DNA from: a virus
Direction: 5' to 3' (one strand)
Virus record (IMG/VR): IMGVR_UViG_3300004242_000062
Location: 1-23,347 of that record
Length of the DNA stretch: 23,347 nt
Part shown: piece after piece, positions 1 through 8,295 of the stretch
Numbering within the stretch: position 1 is the first letter of the stretch
Layout of the letters: each line of letters begins with the position of its first letter
Translations under genes and position numbers: made by a program
The notes under the pieces: model-generated
What the model was told of the DNA's origin: nothing
What the model saw: the letters and a program-made list of their open reading frames with translations, nothing else
Databases searched by the model: none

Positions 1-684
1 TCTGAGGGTACAGGCCTTGGATCGTCAAGTGCGGTAACCATTGGAGTACTCAATGCTCTTCATAACCATCTGGGTGAGTCAGTCTCCTCCAAGCAACTAG
101 CCGAAGAAGCCATCAAGATAGAACTGGATGTTATTGGTAAACCTATTGGAGTCCAAGATCAACACGCTATCGTATTGGGAGGACTAAGATGTCTCCAGTT
201 TAATCCTTCCGGTCAAGTGGTGGGTTTCAAGGTTGAAATGGATCAGTCGGTTAAAGAGGACTTGAATAACAGCCTGATGCTTTTCTATACCGGAGTAACG
301 AGGAAGGCTGATGAAGTTCTGAAAAAGTTTGATATCTCAGCCAATAAATCCCTACTAGACCAAAACAAAGAACTGGCCACTAGGGGTACAGAGGCGCTTC
401 TAAAGGGCAATCTCAAAGAGTTTGGTAGGTTGTTGGATGTTTACTGGGATGTGAAGAAGCAGATGAACAAGAAAACTACCACTAGCAAGATCGACATGAT
501 GTATGACACCGCCAAGAAAGCCGGAGCGATAGGTGGCAAGGTAATTGGTGCTGGTGGTGGTGGCTTTCTGCTTGTGATGTTTCCGGCCAACAAAAGAGCT
601 AAGATCCGAGAAGCCTTAAAAGATTATCAAGAACTACCCTTCAGGTTTAGTGATGCCGGAAGTAGGGTAATACACAACGCATGA
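1..684 (+). CDS. hddA: D-glycero-D-manno-heptose 7-phosphate kinase (GHMP kinase family), 5' partial
   Basis: The reading frame is open from base 1 to the TGA at 682-684, so the true start lies upstream of the window. The visible 227 residues begin inside the GHMP-kinase ATP-binding loop (EGTGLGSSSAVTIGVLNAL). They continue through a helix typical of HddA (LAEEAIKIELDVIGKPIG) and the QDQHAIVLGG segment, and end with the glycine-rich third GHMP motif (GGKVIGAGGGGFLLVMF). HddA-type kinases phosphorylate heptose 7-phosphate at C1 to give the 1,7-bisphosphate on the route to GDP-heptose. The last four bases overlap the start of the GmhA-like gene, which performs the preceding step, so the two are probably translationally coupled. 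Family assignment is strong. The exact substrate (heptose rather than another sugar such as fucose) is inferred from motif style and the neighbour. Confidence 0.85.
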   Translation, partial: SEGTGLGSSSAVTIGVLNALHNHLGESVSSKQLAEEAIKIELDVIGKPIGVQDQHAIVLGGLRCLQFNPSGQVVGFKVEMDQSVKEDLNNSLMLFYTGVTRKADEVLKKFDISANKSLLDQNKELATRGTEALLKGNLKEFGRLLDVYWDVKKQMNKKTTTSKIDMMYDTAKKAGAIGGKVIGAGGGGFLLVMFPANKRAKIREALKDYQELPFRFSDAGSRVIHNA

Positions 685-1091
685 GAGATATAAGTGAACT
701 GATTAAGTTGATAGAAAAAGCCGACATGGTTTTCATCTGCGGTAATGGTGGCAGTAGTGCAACAGCCGAGCATATGGCTTCAGACCTCTTCTCAAGGGAT
801 ATTAAGGCTATGTGCCTTAGTAGTAATAACTCAGTTATCACCATGATTGCCAACGACTATGGATACGAACATATATACAGTAAGCAACTTCAGGTATTTG
901 GTACTGATAAAGACCTGCTTATTACAATCTCCTGTAGTGGTACTTCTCCGAACATTGTTGAAGCAATTAGGATAGCAAATGCGATTGGAATGAAAATCTA
1001 CGAGTTTCCTTCCTTTCTAATGGGAAGAGACTATGAACTTCTGGAGGATCAACACATGAAATTAGTCCATCAATTAAAAAAACTCTTATGA
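681..1091 (+). CDS. gmhA: Short SIS-domain phosphoheptose isomerase (GmhA-like)
   Basis: This 136-residue protein consists of a SIS (sugar isomerase) fold. The phosphosugar-binding loop CGNGGSSATAEHMASDL spans about residues 20-36, the second loop ISCSGTSPNIVEAIRIA is near 94-110, and the C-terminal helix EDQHMKLVHQL follows the usual GmhA pattern. GmhA converts sedoheptulose 7-phosphate to D-glycero-D-manno-heptose 7-phosphate, the substrate of the kinase encoded just upstream. It is clearly shorter than the usual protein of roughly 190 residues. The N-terminal helical part is reduced and the segment before EFPSFLMG is compressed. The ATG at 681 overlaps the previous stop and the TGA overlaps the next ATG. 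Whether the shortened form still assembles into an active tetramer cannot be judged from sequence. Confidence 0.8.
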   Translation: MRDISELIKLIEKADMVFICGNGGSSATAEHMASDLFSRDIKAMCLSSNNSVITMIANDYGYEHIYSKQLQVFGTDKDLLITISCSGTSPNIVEAIRIANAIGMKIYEFPSFLMGRDYELLEDQHMKLVHQLKKLL

Positions 1092-2008
1092 AAGTACTTG
1101 TAACTGGAGGAGCAGGTTTCATCGGATCTCACTTGGTAAGGAAACTGCTAGACAATGGGGATCAGGTAACTGTCCTTGACAATATGAGTGTAGGTAGTCC
1201 TAAAAACTTACCTAAACATAAGAACCTAGAGGTACAAATTGGCAACATCCTAGATAACACCGGATCTTTCTATCGTGATGTAGATATCGTCTATCACCTA
1301 GCCGGACAAACTAGGCCTCAAGTATCGATCATCAAACCGGAAGAGACCATGACTATCAATGTTTTGGGTACTCTCAAAGTTCTCCAGTACTGTCAAGAAT
1401 ATAAGGTTAAACGAATTGTCTTTGTCTCGACTACCGCAATATACGGAGACCAAGAACAGTTGCCGACTCAGGAGAACGCTATCCCCAATCCCATGTCTCC
1501 TTATGCTCTATCAAAGTTAGTCGGAGAGCAGTTGTGCCAGTTATACGAAACGATGTATCGACTTGAGTTTAATGTCTGCCGACCATTCAATGTCTACGGA
1601 TCACGCCAGTCTCCTAATGGGGCATATGCTTCAGCAGTTTCTAGTTTCATTAAGTGTCTAAGAGAGGACAAGAGACCATTTATTACCGGAGATGGAACTC
1701 AGAGTCGAGACTTTGTTTATGTGGAAGATGTAGTCGATCAACTAATCCTTATGGCTAACTCCACCATCCACTCTGAGATATTCAATGCCGGATCTGGAGA
1801 CAGCACCTCGATCAACGAAATATACCGGATTATCTCGAAGATTATAGGTAAAGATATCAAACCAGACCATATTGAACCCGTATTTGAACCTAAGATGACA
1901 CTGGGAGCAATAGATAAGGCTGAATATCTACTTGGATGGAAGCCGAAGTACTCACTGGAAGAAGGACTTGCATTAACAATTAAAGAAACACTTGAAAATA
2001 GTATCTGA
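1088..2008 (+). CDS. NAD-dependent sugar epimerase/dehydratase (extended SDR)
   Basis: This 306-residue protein is a full-length extended short-chain dehydrogenase of the nucleotide-sugar epimerase/dehydratase type. The Rossmann motif TGGAGFIGSH (Gly7, Gly10, Gly13) is at the N-terminus, followed by YHLAGQT. The catalytic region has VFVSTTAIYG and then SPYALSK, with Tyr139 and Lys143 forming the YxxxK pair. Substrate-side motifs NVCRPFNVYG, GDGTQSRDFVYVEDV and the C-terminal LGWKPKYSLEEGL are typical of UDP-glucose 4-epimerase and related enzymes. In this setting it probably modifies an NDP-heptose or NDP-hexose. Sequence alone does not separate 4-epimerase from 4,6-dehydratase or reductase activity. 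It starts in an ATGA overlap with the gmhA-like gene, and its 3' end overlaps the following HAD gene by 17 bases. Confidence 0.85.
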   Translation: MKVLVTGGAGFIGSHLVRKLLDNGDQVTVLDNMSVGSPKNLPKHKNLEVQIGNILDNTGSFYRDVDIVYHLAGQTRPQVSIIKPEETMTINVLGTLKVLQYCQEYKVKRIVFVSTTAIYGDQEQLPTQENAIPNPMSPYALSKLVGEQLCQLYETMYRLEFNVCRPFNVYGSRQSPNGAYASAVSSFIKCLREDKRPFITGDGTQSRDFVYVEDVVDQLILMANSTIHSEIFNAGSGDSTSINEIYRIISKIIGKDIKPDHIEPVFEPKMTLGAIDKAEYLLGWKPKYSLEEGLALTIKETLENSI

Positions 2009-2291
2009 TTTTGATGGGGTTATATGTAAAAGAAATGGTATTCCTACCGAAAAAGGTTTTGGAGAACCGATGGAGGGATCTTTGGAAGCCATAAAGTATT
2101 TGATATCTCTAGGTCATGAGGTTTGGATATTAACATCTAATCCAGATTTGAATGAAGTTGCTTCGTGGCTATATAAGTATAGTTTTCCACTGTTAAAGAT
2201 AACGAACATCAAAGAACCAGCTCATGTCTATATCGATGACCGAGCCATAAGGTTTACCGACTGGCAAGATATACGGAAGTACTTTGGTTAA
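1992..2291 (+). CDS. Small HAD-family hydrolase/phosphatase
   Basis: This 99-residue protein has the core HAD motifs. SDFDGVI, with the DxD nucleophile pair, is at residues 5-11, the Thr/Ser motif ILTSNP is near 46-51, and YIDDRAIRF near 80-88 supplies the acidic metal ligands. Proteins of this minimal type are common in phages. Because it lies in a heptose gene cluster, it may replace GmhB and remove the 7-phosphate from heptose 1,7-bisphosphate, but it is much shorter than GmhB, so that role is only inferred. The start is a TTG at 1992 inside the end of the epimerase gene. No in-frame ATG precedes the DFDG motif, so a downstream start would delete the catalytic aspartates. Confidence 0.7.
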   Translation: MKIVSDFDGVICKRNGIPTEKGFGEPMEGSLEAIKYLISLGHEVWILTSNPDLNEVASWLYKYSFPLLKITNIKEPAHVYIDDRAIRFTDWQDIRKYFG

Positions 2292-2306
2292 TAATTAAAT
2301 AAAAAT

Positions 2307-3074
2307 ATGAAAAAAATAGCAATAATTGGCTATGGATGGGTAGGAAAAGCAATGGAGAAGTTATTTCCGGATGCTGTTATCTATGATCCATTGCTAGGTT
2401 ACAAAACGACTAAGGAAGAAGTAAACAAGTGCGACATAGCTTTTATTTGCGTACCATCACCTTGTCCGGCAGAAGGCGCTTTGGACATTTCTATCATTGA
2501 TGAAGTTGTCTCATGGTGCGATTGTCCCCTTTTGGTCATGAGGTCAACAGTCAACCCAAACACTTGCGACTCACTTTCAAAAAAATATAACAAAAGAATC
2601 GTGATGCAACCGGAGTACCTCGGTGAGACTCCTGCACACCCAATGTATGATCCCAAGACTCGTCAGTTTCTAGTTATCGGAGGTAAGCCAAACGATAGAC
2701 GAGAACTGATTGATCTTTACACAACAGTCTATAACGCCAATACCAACATCCGACAGGTGAGTGCGCTAGAGGCCGAGATCATAAAGCTATCCGAGAATCG
2801 AGCCATCTCCTTCAAAGTTTCCGAGTGTCAGGAACTTTACGATGTGTGTGAGAGAGCTGGAGTTGACTATTACACCATTCGTGATGCTGTCTACTCGGAT
2901 GATCCTCGCTTCAATCTATGGTGGACATTCGTGTTCCCTGAAAAGAGAGGTTTCAACTCAAAATGTATTCCAAAAGATATCTATGCGTGGTGCGCTTGGG
3001 CTGAGTCCTTGGGGTACAAACCGGAAATTACCAGAGCAATACTTGAAAGGAACAAAAAATGGATCTCACAGTAA
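2307..3074 (+). CDS. Truncated UDP-glucose/GDP-mannose dehydrogenase-family protein
   Basis: This 255-residue protein begins with the NAD-binding motif IGYGWVG (Gly8, Gly10, Gly13). It continues with family signatures FICVPSPCP, MRSTVNPNTCD and QPEYLGETPAH, then EAEIIKLSENRAISFKVS from the central dimerisation helix, and RGFNSKCIPKD, where Cys220 matches the catalytic cysteine. UGD-family enzymes oxidise NDP-sugars twice to uronic acids in the cytoplasm. Typical members have about 400-450 residues with a C-terminal Rossmann domain that binds the nucleotide sugar. This protein stops shortly after the catalytic cysteine, so that domain is absent. The active-site residues appear intact, but substrate binding must differ from classical UGD. 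It starts 15 bases after the HAD gene in an A-rich leader and overlaps the glycosyltransferase by 16 bases. Confidence 0.8.
   Translation: MKKIAIIGYGWVGKAMEKLFPDAVIYDPLLGYKTTKEEVNKCDIAFICVPSPCPAEGALDISIIDEVVSWCDCPLLVMRSTVNPNTCDSLSKKYNKRIVMQPEYLGETPAHPMYDPKTRQFLVIGGKPNDRRELIDLYTTVYNANTNIRQVSALEAEIIKLSENRAISFKVSECQELYDVCERAGVDYYTIRDAVYSDDPRFNLWWTFVFPEKRGFNSKCIPKDIYAWCAWAESLGYKPEITRAILERNKKWISQ
3046..3051 (+). promoter_or_regulatory. Ribosome binding site of the glycosyltransferase gene
   Basis: AAAGGA lies seven bases before the ATG at 3059, inside the end of the dehydrogenase gene. It is one of few convincing Shine-Dalgarno matches in the window and supports the 3059 start. Confidence 0.55.
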
Positions 3075-4678
3075 TCATTCCAGCTCGTAACGAGGAGTTT
3101 CTAGGTCTTACCATCGAGGATGTTTTGCGTAACTCAGAGGCTAATACCGAAGTGATCGCTGTTCTTGATGGCTATCTACCAGATCCGCCACTCAAACCAG
3201 ATGACAGAGTAACCATTATCTACAATCCGGTAGCGGTGGGACAGCGAGAGGCCTCTAATCAGGCTGGTAAGCTAGCTAAGGGTAAGTACATCATGAAACT
3301 CGATGCACATTGTGCGATGGACAAGGGGTTTGACCGCAAGATGTTGGAGTCCTTCAAAGAAACTGGAGACAATGTAACCATGATCCCTCTTATGAAGAAC
3401 TTTCATGTCTTTGACTGGGTTTGTCCTCAAGGCCACAGAAGATACCAGAGTCCTAGTGGAGTCTGCGAAGAGTGTGGACAACCAACTAAGAAGGATGTGG
3501 TCTGGATTGCTAAGGCTAGTCCGAACAATGTAGCCTTCCGGTTTGATAAGACACTACACTTTCAGTACTGGGGAGAGTGGCAGAACAAGCATCCGGAAGA
3601 TCTAGTGGAGACACTATCAATTCAGGGATCGTGCTTTATGTGTACAAAGGAGAAGTACTTTGAACTAGGTCTATGCGGAGAGGAGTTTCACTCATGGGGA
3701 CAGCAGGGAGTAGAGGTAGCCTGTAAGACTTGGCTCTCAGGTGGTCGGGTGATTGGTAACCGGAGAACTTGGTACGCTCATATGTTCAGGACAAGAGGTG
3801 GAGACTTTGGTTTTCCATACGACAACCCTCAAGACAAGGTAAACGAGAATAGGGATATTAGCAGACAACTCTTCCAGAAAAATAAGTGGCCAAAGGCTGT
3901 CAGGACTTTCGAGTGGTTACTGGCCAAGTTTAATCCACCAGACTGGGGTACTACCAAAGGGATGATCTACTACACCGACAGTAAACTAGACGAGAAGATC
4001 GCCAAACCTTGCCGAGAAAGAATACAGAAGATCGCCAAAGAAAAGAACATCGGTCTTGTATCATCAGCTATTAAAAGGATGGATATAGGGTACAAAAACA
4101 TCTGCTTCCCATCCATGAAGAGAGGCTACTTAACGATGTTTAAGCAGATCATGGCCGGACTGGAGAATAGCAGAGATGACATTATCTTCTTTACTGAGCA
4201 TGATGTCCTCTATCACCCATCTCACTTTGACTTCGTACCACCGGACAAAAATACCTTCTACTACAACCAGAATGTTTGGCTACTCCGGATGCCGGATGGT
4301 CATTGTCTCCACTACGATGTCAATCAACTGTCAGGACTTTGTGTATATCGTGAGACAGCGCTAATCCACTTCAGAGAGCGCTATGAGATGACTAAGAAGG
4401 CTTTTGAGACCATGAACGAAGGTGAGTTTAATAGTTTTGTTCGTCACATGGGCTTTGAACCGATGACTCATAACCGAGTAGCATGGCAAAACAAGTTTCC
4501 TTATGCAACATGGAAGTCGGAGTTTCCTAATGTTGATATAAAACATGGAGCTAACGCTACCGGACAACGCTGGAAGAAAGAACAGTATAGAAACCAGAAC
4601 TTGCTAGTCAACTGGACTGAAAGTGATCAGATTGAAGGATGGGGTAAGGGCATAGACATAGTCAAAACGCTACAATAG
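3059..4678 (+). CDS. Two-domain glycosyltransferase (GT2-like N-terminus with zinc-ribbon insert)
   Basis: This 539-residue protein starts like a family-2 glycosyltransferase (LTVIIPARNEEFLGLTIEDV). It keeps the GQREASNQAG helix and a DxD-type metal site, KLDAHCAMDKGF with Asp82 and His84. A zinc-ribbon-like insert follows (Cys122, His126, Cys136, Cys139: WVCPQGH ... GVCEECG). The GSCFMCTKEKYFELGLCGEEFHSWGQQG region resembles the acceptor part of GT2 and polypeptide-GalNAc-transferase-like enzymes. From about residue 340 a second domain begins (NIGLVSSAIKRMD, ICFPSMKRGYLTMFKQIM). It contains IIFFTEHDVLYHPSHFDF, where Glu380-His381-Asp382 sits as a candidate second metal site. The protein may therefore transfer two sugars. 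It ends the sugar operon immediately before the Ser-rich fibre genes, which are plausible acceptors. Glycosyltransferase function is well supported. The acceptor and the activity of the second half are inferred. Confidence 0.8.
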   Translation: MDLTVIIPARNEEFLGLTIEDVLRNSEANTEVIAVLDGYLPDPPLKPDDRVTIIYNPVAVGQREASNQAGKLAKGKYIMKLDAHCAMDKGFDRKMLESFKETGDNVTMIPLMKNFHVFDWVCPQGHRRYQSPSGVCEECGQPTKKDVVWIAKASPNNVAFRFDKTLHFQYWGEWQNKHPEDLVETLSIQGSCFMCTKEKYFELGLCGEEFHSWGQQGVEVACKTWLSGGRVIGNRRTWYAHMFRTRGGDFGFPYDNPQDKVNENRDISRQLFQKNKWPKAVRTFEWLLAKFNPPDWGTTKGMIYYTDSKLDEKIAKPCRERIQKIAKEKNIGLVSSAIKRMDIGYKNICFPSMKRGYLTMFKQIMAGLENSRDDIIFFTEHDVLYHPSHFDFVPPDKNTFYYNQNVWLLRMPDGHCLHYDVNQLSGLCVYRETALIHFRERYEMTKKAFETMNEGEFNSFVRHMGFEPMTHNRVAWQNKFPYATWKSEFPNVDIKHGANATGQRWKKEQYRNQNLLVNWTESDQIEGWGKGIDIVKTLQ

Positions 4679-4679
4679 G

Positions 4680-4707
4680 TTGCCTAAAACTAACTTTATT
4701 GTTTAAT
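4680..4707 (+). promoter_or_regulatory. Leaderless-type promoter, copy A
   Basis: TTGCCT (4680-4685) and TTTAAT (4702-4707) are separated by 16 bases and resemble sigma70 -35 and -10 boxes. Only eight bases lie between the -10 box and the ATG at 4716, so transcription should begin at or within a few bases of the start codon. The 28-base block 4682-4709 recurs at 8295-8322 and 12161-12188. It differs from the copy at 12161 at only three positions, although the flanking genes are unrelated. Confidence 0.7.
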
Positions 4708-4715
4708 CTTGGGGT

Positions 4716-5693
4716 ATGGCTTATGGATTAGATTTTATTACTGGTGGAACTGCTAGTGCAGACTCTGAGTTTAGTGGTGATTTTAATGCGAGTAAGGCGT
4801 GTGATAACGATGAAGGTACGAGGTGGTCATCAACAGTAACAGCGCTTCCACACTGGTGGAAGTATGACTTGGGTGCTGGAATAACTAAGATTGCCAGAAA
4901 AGTTAGAACCAAAGCGTATGCCCCAGATGATCTCCAGATGAAGGATTTTACCCTTCAAGGAAGTAATGATGACTCTGACTGGACAGTTGTTTATACCGGA
5001 CAGGCTACTAATAGCGATGCGTGGCAAGAGTTCGAGTTCGATAACTCAACCGCCTACCGCTATTACAAATTAAACTTCACAACAACCTACTATGGTTCTG
5101 GTGGAACTATTTCTATTTGGGAACTAGAAATGATGGAGTTCACTGGGAGCGCCTCATCTTCAATATCGGCATCGGCAAGTAGTTCAGAATCCCCATCAGT
5201 TTCAGCTTCTCAATCACCATCCTCCTCAGTTTCCGCAAGTGCATCAAAGTCAGTAAGTCCTTCGGTATCTGCTTCTCCAAGTATGGGTTACACTGGATAT
5301 ACAAGGGGAGATGTTGCCATCATTCCATCAGACGATACAGACCTTGAAACTAACTATGATGCGCAAGACTTACTAGATGTAGCCGTAAAAGATAATATCA
5401 GAGTCGGTCAGACTGGAACTCTTGAATACATGATTCATCAATTCAAAAACTTTGTTGATAGTAAATCTGGAGTAATGGTTTCTTGGATAGGTCAGACAAC
5501 ACTCGCACCAGCATCTTCGGTTGTCAAACTACAGATTTTCAATCGGACTACTAATTCTTGGGATGATCTTGATAGTGATAACACTACGGCAATCAATACA
5601 GATATCGAATTATCAGCAACAGTCGGAGATTTTACGAATTATAAAGATGCTCGGAGTGTGATTTCATGCCGAGTGTGGCAACTAGCAATCTAA
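4716..5693 (+). CDS. Virion adhesion protein with discoidin (F5/8 type C) domain and Ser-rich linker
   Basis: The protein has 325 residues. Residues about 10-145 fit an F5/8 type C (discoidin, carbohydrate-binding) beta-sandwich. [42 protein letters not shown] and [10 protein letters not shown] are the classical succession of motifs. Residues about 143-190 are a Ser-X linker (for example [17 protein letters not shown]). The last 130 residues form a different beta-rich domain of unknown family ([18 protein letters not shown] ... [10 protein letters not shown]). No signal peptide is seen, as expected for a virion component. It opens the fibre block behind promoter copy A and lies one base before the LamG/Ser-repeat gene. 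A role in binding host surface glycans is likely from the domain but not proven. Confidence 0.75.
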   Translation: MAYGLDFITGGTASADSEFSGDFNASKACDNDEGTRWSSTVTALPHWWKYDLGAGITKIARKVRTKAYAPDDLQMKDFTLQGSNDDSDWTVVYTGQATNSDAWQEFEFDNSTAYRYYKLNFTTTYYGSGGTISIWELEMMEFTGSASSSISASASSSESPSVSASQSPSSSVSASASKSVSPSVSASPSMGYTGYTRGDVAIIPSDDTDLETNYDAQDLLDVAVKDNIRVGQTGTLEYMIHQFKNFVDSKSGVMVSWIGQTTLAPASSVVKLQIFNRTTNSWDDLDSDNTTAINTDIELSATVGDFTNYKDARSVISCRVWQLAI

Positions 5694-5694
5694 A

Positions 5695-8295
5695 ATGGCT
5701 CAACTAAGTCTCACAACCCTCATAGACAATGCAAACCTAAAAGCGTATTACCGCTTTGAAAGTGGTGCTTTGACAGCAGACAGTAGTGGAGAAGGACACA
5801 CATTGACAGACATTGGTGCACCAGATGAGGTAAGCGGAAAATGGAGTACCGGTGGTGTAGGTCTTGTTGGTGCTAATTCAGATGCGTTTTCATTGGGAGA
5901 CCACGCTGATTTTCGTGCTACCTCTGCTTTTACTGTCGGTTGTTGGTATAAATCATCAGCTACGGGAACAAATCCATATATTTTCCAATGTTATGCAATA
6001 TCAGGGAGTGTAGTTTATGGTTGGGATTTTTATTGCGACACAAATGACCATGTAGCTCTTCAATTAGGAAAAGGAACAGGAATTGGATTTCCTGCAGATT
6101 ACAATCGTGCTATCGGAGATGATGATGTTATAGATGGAACATGGCATCTGATCTGCGGAACATGGGATGGTTCTAATATAAAAGTATGGGCTGATGGTGT
6201 CCAAAGCGGTGACTCTGTAGCCTTTTCAAATCCAGCGTACGCAGGAACAAATTACATTAGAGTTGGTTGTTTCAATTACAACGGAACGGATAGCGGTTTC
6301 CAAAATGCCGAAATTGATGAGCTTTTCTTTGTCAATGGAGAGGCTTGGGGAACAACTGAGTTTGCCCTTCTTATGTCAACTGGATCGGCATCTCAGTCTC
6401 CCTCCGGTTCACAGTCCCCCTCTGGTTCACAGTCCCCCTCCGGTTCTTTATCTCCCTCAGCCTCCGCTTCAAAGTCGGAATCGAAGTCCCTCTCTCCCTC
6501 TGCCTCAGCTTCTAAAAGTGAAAGTAAGTCGGCTTCTAAAAGTGAAAGTAAGTCGGCTTCTAAAAGTGCAAGTAAAAGTGAGTCTAAGTCTAAATCACCC
6601 AGCTCTTCTCCTTCTAAAAGTGAAAGTAAGTCGGCTTCTAAAAGTGCAAGTAAGTCGGCTAGTGCCTCACTTAGTCCTAGTGCAAGTTTATCTCCATCCG
6701 CTTCAGCCTCAAGGTCGGCTAGTGCATCCGCTTCTAAGTCTGAGTCGAAGTCAGCAAGTGCTTCATTATCTCCCTCTGCCTCTGAATCCAAGTCGGCTTC
6801 TGCTTCGGCTTCTAAGTCAGCCTCTGCATCGCTGTCTCCCTCCGCCTCAGCAAGCAAGAGTGAGTCTGCATCCGCTAGTGCTTCTGAGTCTAAAAGTGCC
6901 TCTGCCTCCCTGTCTCCATCGGCATCTGAGTCCAAGAGTACATCCGCCTCCGCATCTGCTTCGGAATCTGCATCTGAAAGTCCGTCTTTATCCCCTAGTG
7001 CGAGTGAATCAGCATCAGAGTCTGCTAGTGAGTCTGCTTCCGAGAGTGCTTCTGGGAGTGCATCTCTATCTCCCTCTGCCTCCGAGAGTGTATCGGCAAG
7101 CTCATCTGAAAGTAAATCAGGTTCTGCCTCCGCTAGTCCTTCCGGAGGTTCACCTTCTGAAAGTCCTTCTATATCACCATCGGCAAGTGAGTCAAAATCT
7201 CTTTCTCCATCTGCAAGCGCTTCGGCTTCTGCTTCGGCTAGTGAATCTAAATCGGCCAGTGCCAGTGCTTCCGCCTCTGCTTCTAAGTCTGCTTCCGCCT
7301 CCGCATCTGCTTCTGAAAGCAAGTCACTCAGTCCATCTGCCTCAGAAAGTAGGTCAGCCTCGGCATCGGCAAGTAAGTCACTATCGCCATCAGGGAGTGC
7401 TTCAGCAAGTGCTTCAGCAAGTGCTTCCAAATCTGCTTCTGCTTCAGCCTCTGCATCTGAGTCAAAATCTCAATCTCCATCTGCATCAGAGAGCGCCTCT
7501 GCGAGTGCCTCAGAGTCAGCAAGTTTGAGTCCATCCGCATCTGAATCAGCCTCCGCAAGCGCTTCGGCTTCAAAGTCTGCCTCCGCTAGTGAGTCTAAAT
7601 CGGAAAGTGCTAGTGCTTCCGCCTCTTTGTCACCCTCCGCTAGTGAGTCAGCAAGTGCAAGTAAGTCAGAGTCCGTATCTGCTTCAGCTTCAGCTTCAGC
7701 AAGCGAGAGTGCATCGGCTAGTGCCTCAGAGAGTAAGTCATTGTCTCCATCAGCATCGGAGAGTGCATCACTAAGTCCAAGCGGAAGTTTGAGTCCGTCA
7801 GCATCAGAATCTGCAAGTGGAAGTGCAAGTTTGAGTCCATCTTCATCTGAGTCACCAAGTCCGAGTCCTAGTTTAAGTCCTTCAGCCAGTGAGTCAGCTT
7901 CAGCATCAGCTTCCGAGTCTAGGTCTGCTAGTGCTAGCGAGTCTAAGTCTGAGTCTCCGTCAGTATCTCCATCTCCGGTTCAGTACGAACTCTTAACAGA
8001 TTTTTGGGGTATTGTACTTATCAGTCCTTCCTCATCTCCATCTGCTTCACTGAGTTCAAGCGCCTCGGAGTCTAAGTCGCAAAGTCCAAGTAGCTCGGTA
8101 TCATCTTCTCCCAGTGCCTCTGAGTCGCCAAGTGTTTCAGCATCTCCTTCACCTCCAACCTATACGAATGAATATGATAGAAAATCAACAGAATATCCGG
8201 CAGACTGTTATGCTGACAAAAATACCTCGTACACCAGCGAGTATTCTGACCTGACAACAACATATACAAACAAATACTCACGATGGAACGACTAG
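5695..8295 (+). CDS. LamG-like fibre protein with giant Ser-X repeat region
   Basis: The protein has 866 residues. Residues about 1-225 form a concanavalin/LamG-like beta-sandwich ([63 protein letters not shown]), a fold that commonly binds carbohydrate. Residues 228-761 are an almost uninterrupted Ser-X dipeptide repeat with X mostly Ala, Glu, Lys, Pro, Gly or Leu. A hydrophobic island ([15 protein letters not shown], residues 763-777) breaks it, followed by another 40 or so Ser-rich residues. The last 45 residues are Tyr/Thr-rich with repeated YTxxY units. Serine is encoded by both TCN and AGY codons throughout, so the pattern is kept at protein level. It resembles the stalks of serine-rich-repeat adhesins, which are O-glycosylated. 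A tail-fibre or appendage role is inferred from position and domains. Confidence 0.75.
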   Translation: MAQLSLTTLIDNANLKAYYRFESGALTADSSGEGHTLTDIGAPDEVSGKWSTGGVGLVGANSDAFSLGDHADFRATSAFTVGCWYKSSATGTNPYIFQCYAISGSVVYGWDFYCDTNDHVALQLGKGTGIGFPADYNRAIGDDDVIDGTWHLICGTWDGSNIKVWADGVQSGDSVAFSNPAYAGTNYIRVGCFNYNGTDSGFQNAEIDELFFVNGEAWGTTEFALLMSTGSASQSPSGSQSPSGSQSPSGSLSPSASASKSESKSLSPSASASKSESKSASKSESKSASKSASKSESKSKSPSSSPSKSESKSASKSASKSASASLSPSASLSPSASASRSASASASKSESKSASASLSPSASESKSASASASKSASASLSPSASASKSESASASASESKSASASLSPSASESKSTSASASASESASESPSLSPSASESASESASESASESASGSASLSPSASESVSASSSESKSGSASASPSGGSPSESPSISPSASESKSLSPSASASASASASESKSASASASASASKSASASASASESKSLSPSASESRSASASASKSLSPSGSASASASASASKSASASASASESKSQSPSASESASASASESASLSPSASESASASASASKSASASESKSESASASASLSPSASESASASKSESVSASASASASESASASASESKSLSPSASESASLSPSGSLSPSASESASGSASLSPSSSESPSPSPSLSPSASESASASASESRSASASESKSESPSVSPSPVQYELLTDFWGIVLISPSSSPSASLSSSASESKSQSPSSSVSSSPSASESPSVSASPSPPTYTNEYDRKSTEYPADCYADKNTSYTSEYSDLTTTYTNKYSRWND
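6394..6447 (+). repeat. 18-base tandem repeat, three units
   Basis: Units start at 6394, 6412 and 6430. Each encodes Q-S-P-S-G-S and they differ at only a few bases. This near-identical array marks the start of the Ser-X region and points to recent local duplication. Confidence 0.8.
6508..6567 (+). repeat. 24-base tandem repeat, about 2.5 units
   Basis: Two identical 24-base units (6508-6531 and 6532-6555) encode A-S-K-S-E-S-K-S and are followed by a partial third. A closely related copy recurs from about 6613. Such identical units could expand or contract by slippage in multiples of three and change stalk length without a frameshift. Confidence 0.75.

Larger units (their letters stand above)
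6376..7977 (+). repeat. Ser-X dipeptide repeat region of the fibre gene
   Basis: This is about 530 codons in which every second residue is serine. It contains recurring blocks such as [20 protein letters not shown] and SESKSASKS. Most of the DNA is diverged because TCN and AGY serine codons alternate freely. The low complexity leaves long spurious reading frames open on both strands here, and these are not separate genes. Confidence 0.9.

Noticed and set aside
6393-7430. Long - strand reading frame of 345 codons rich in Ala, Glu, Asp and Leu
   Set aside because: It is the antisense of the Ser-X repeat. The low-complexity codon pattern avoids stops on the opposite strand, and there is no domain or start signal.
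6263-7528. Overlapping + strand frame of 421 codons rich in Leu, Pro and Val
   Set aside because: It is a shifted reading of the same Ser repeat. The correct frame has the LamG domain upstream and the strict Ser alternation.
6376-7977. Repeat array considered as CRISPR or as a non-coding satellite
   Set aside because: There are no constant repeats with unique spacers. The array is in frame and codes for alternating serine throughout.
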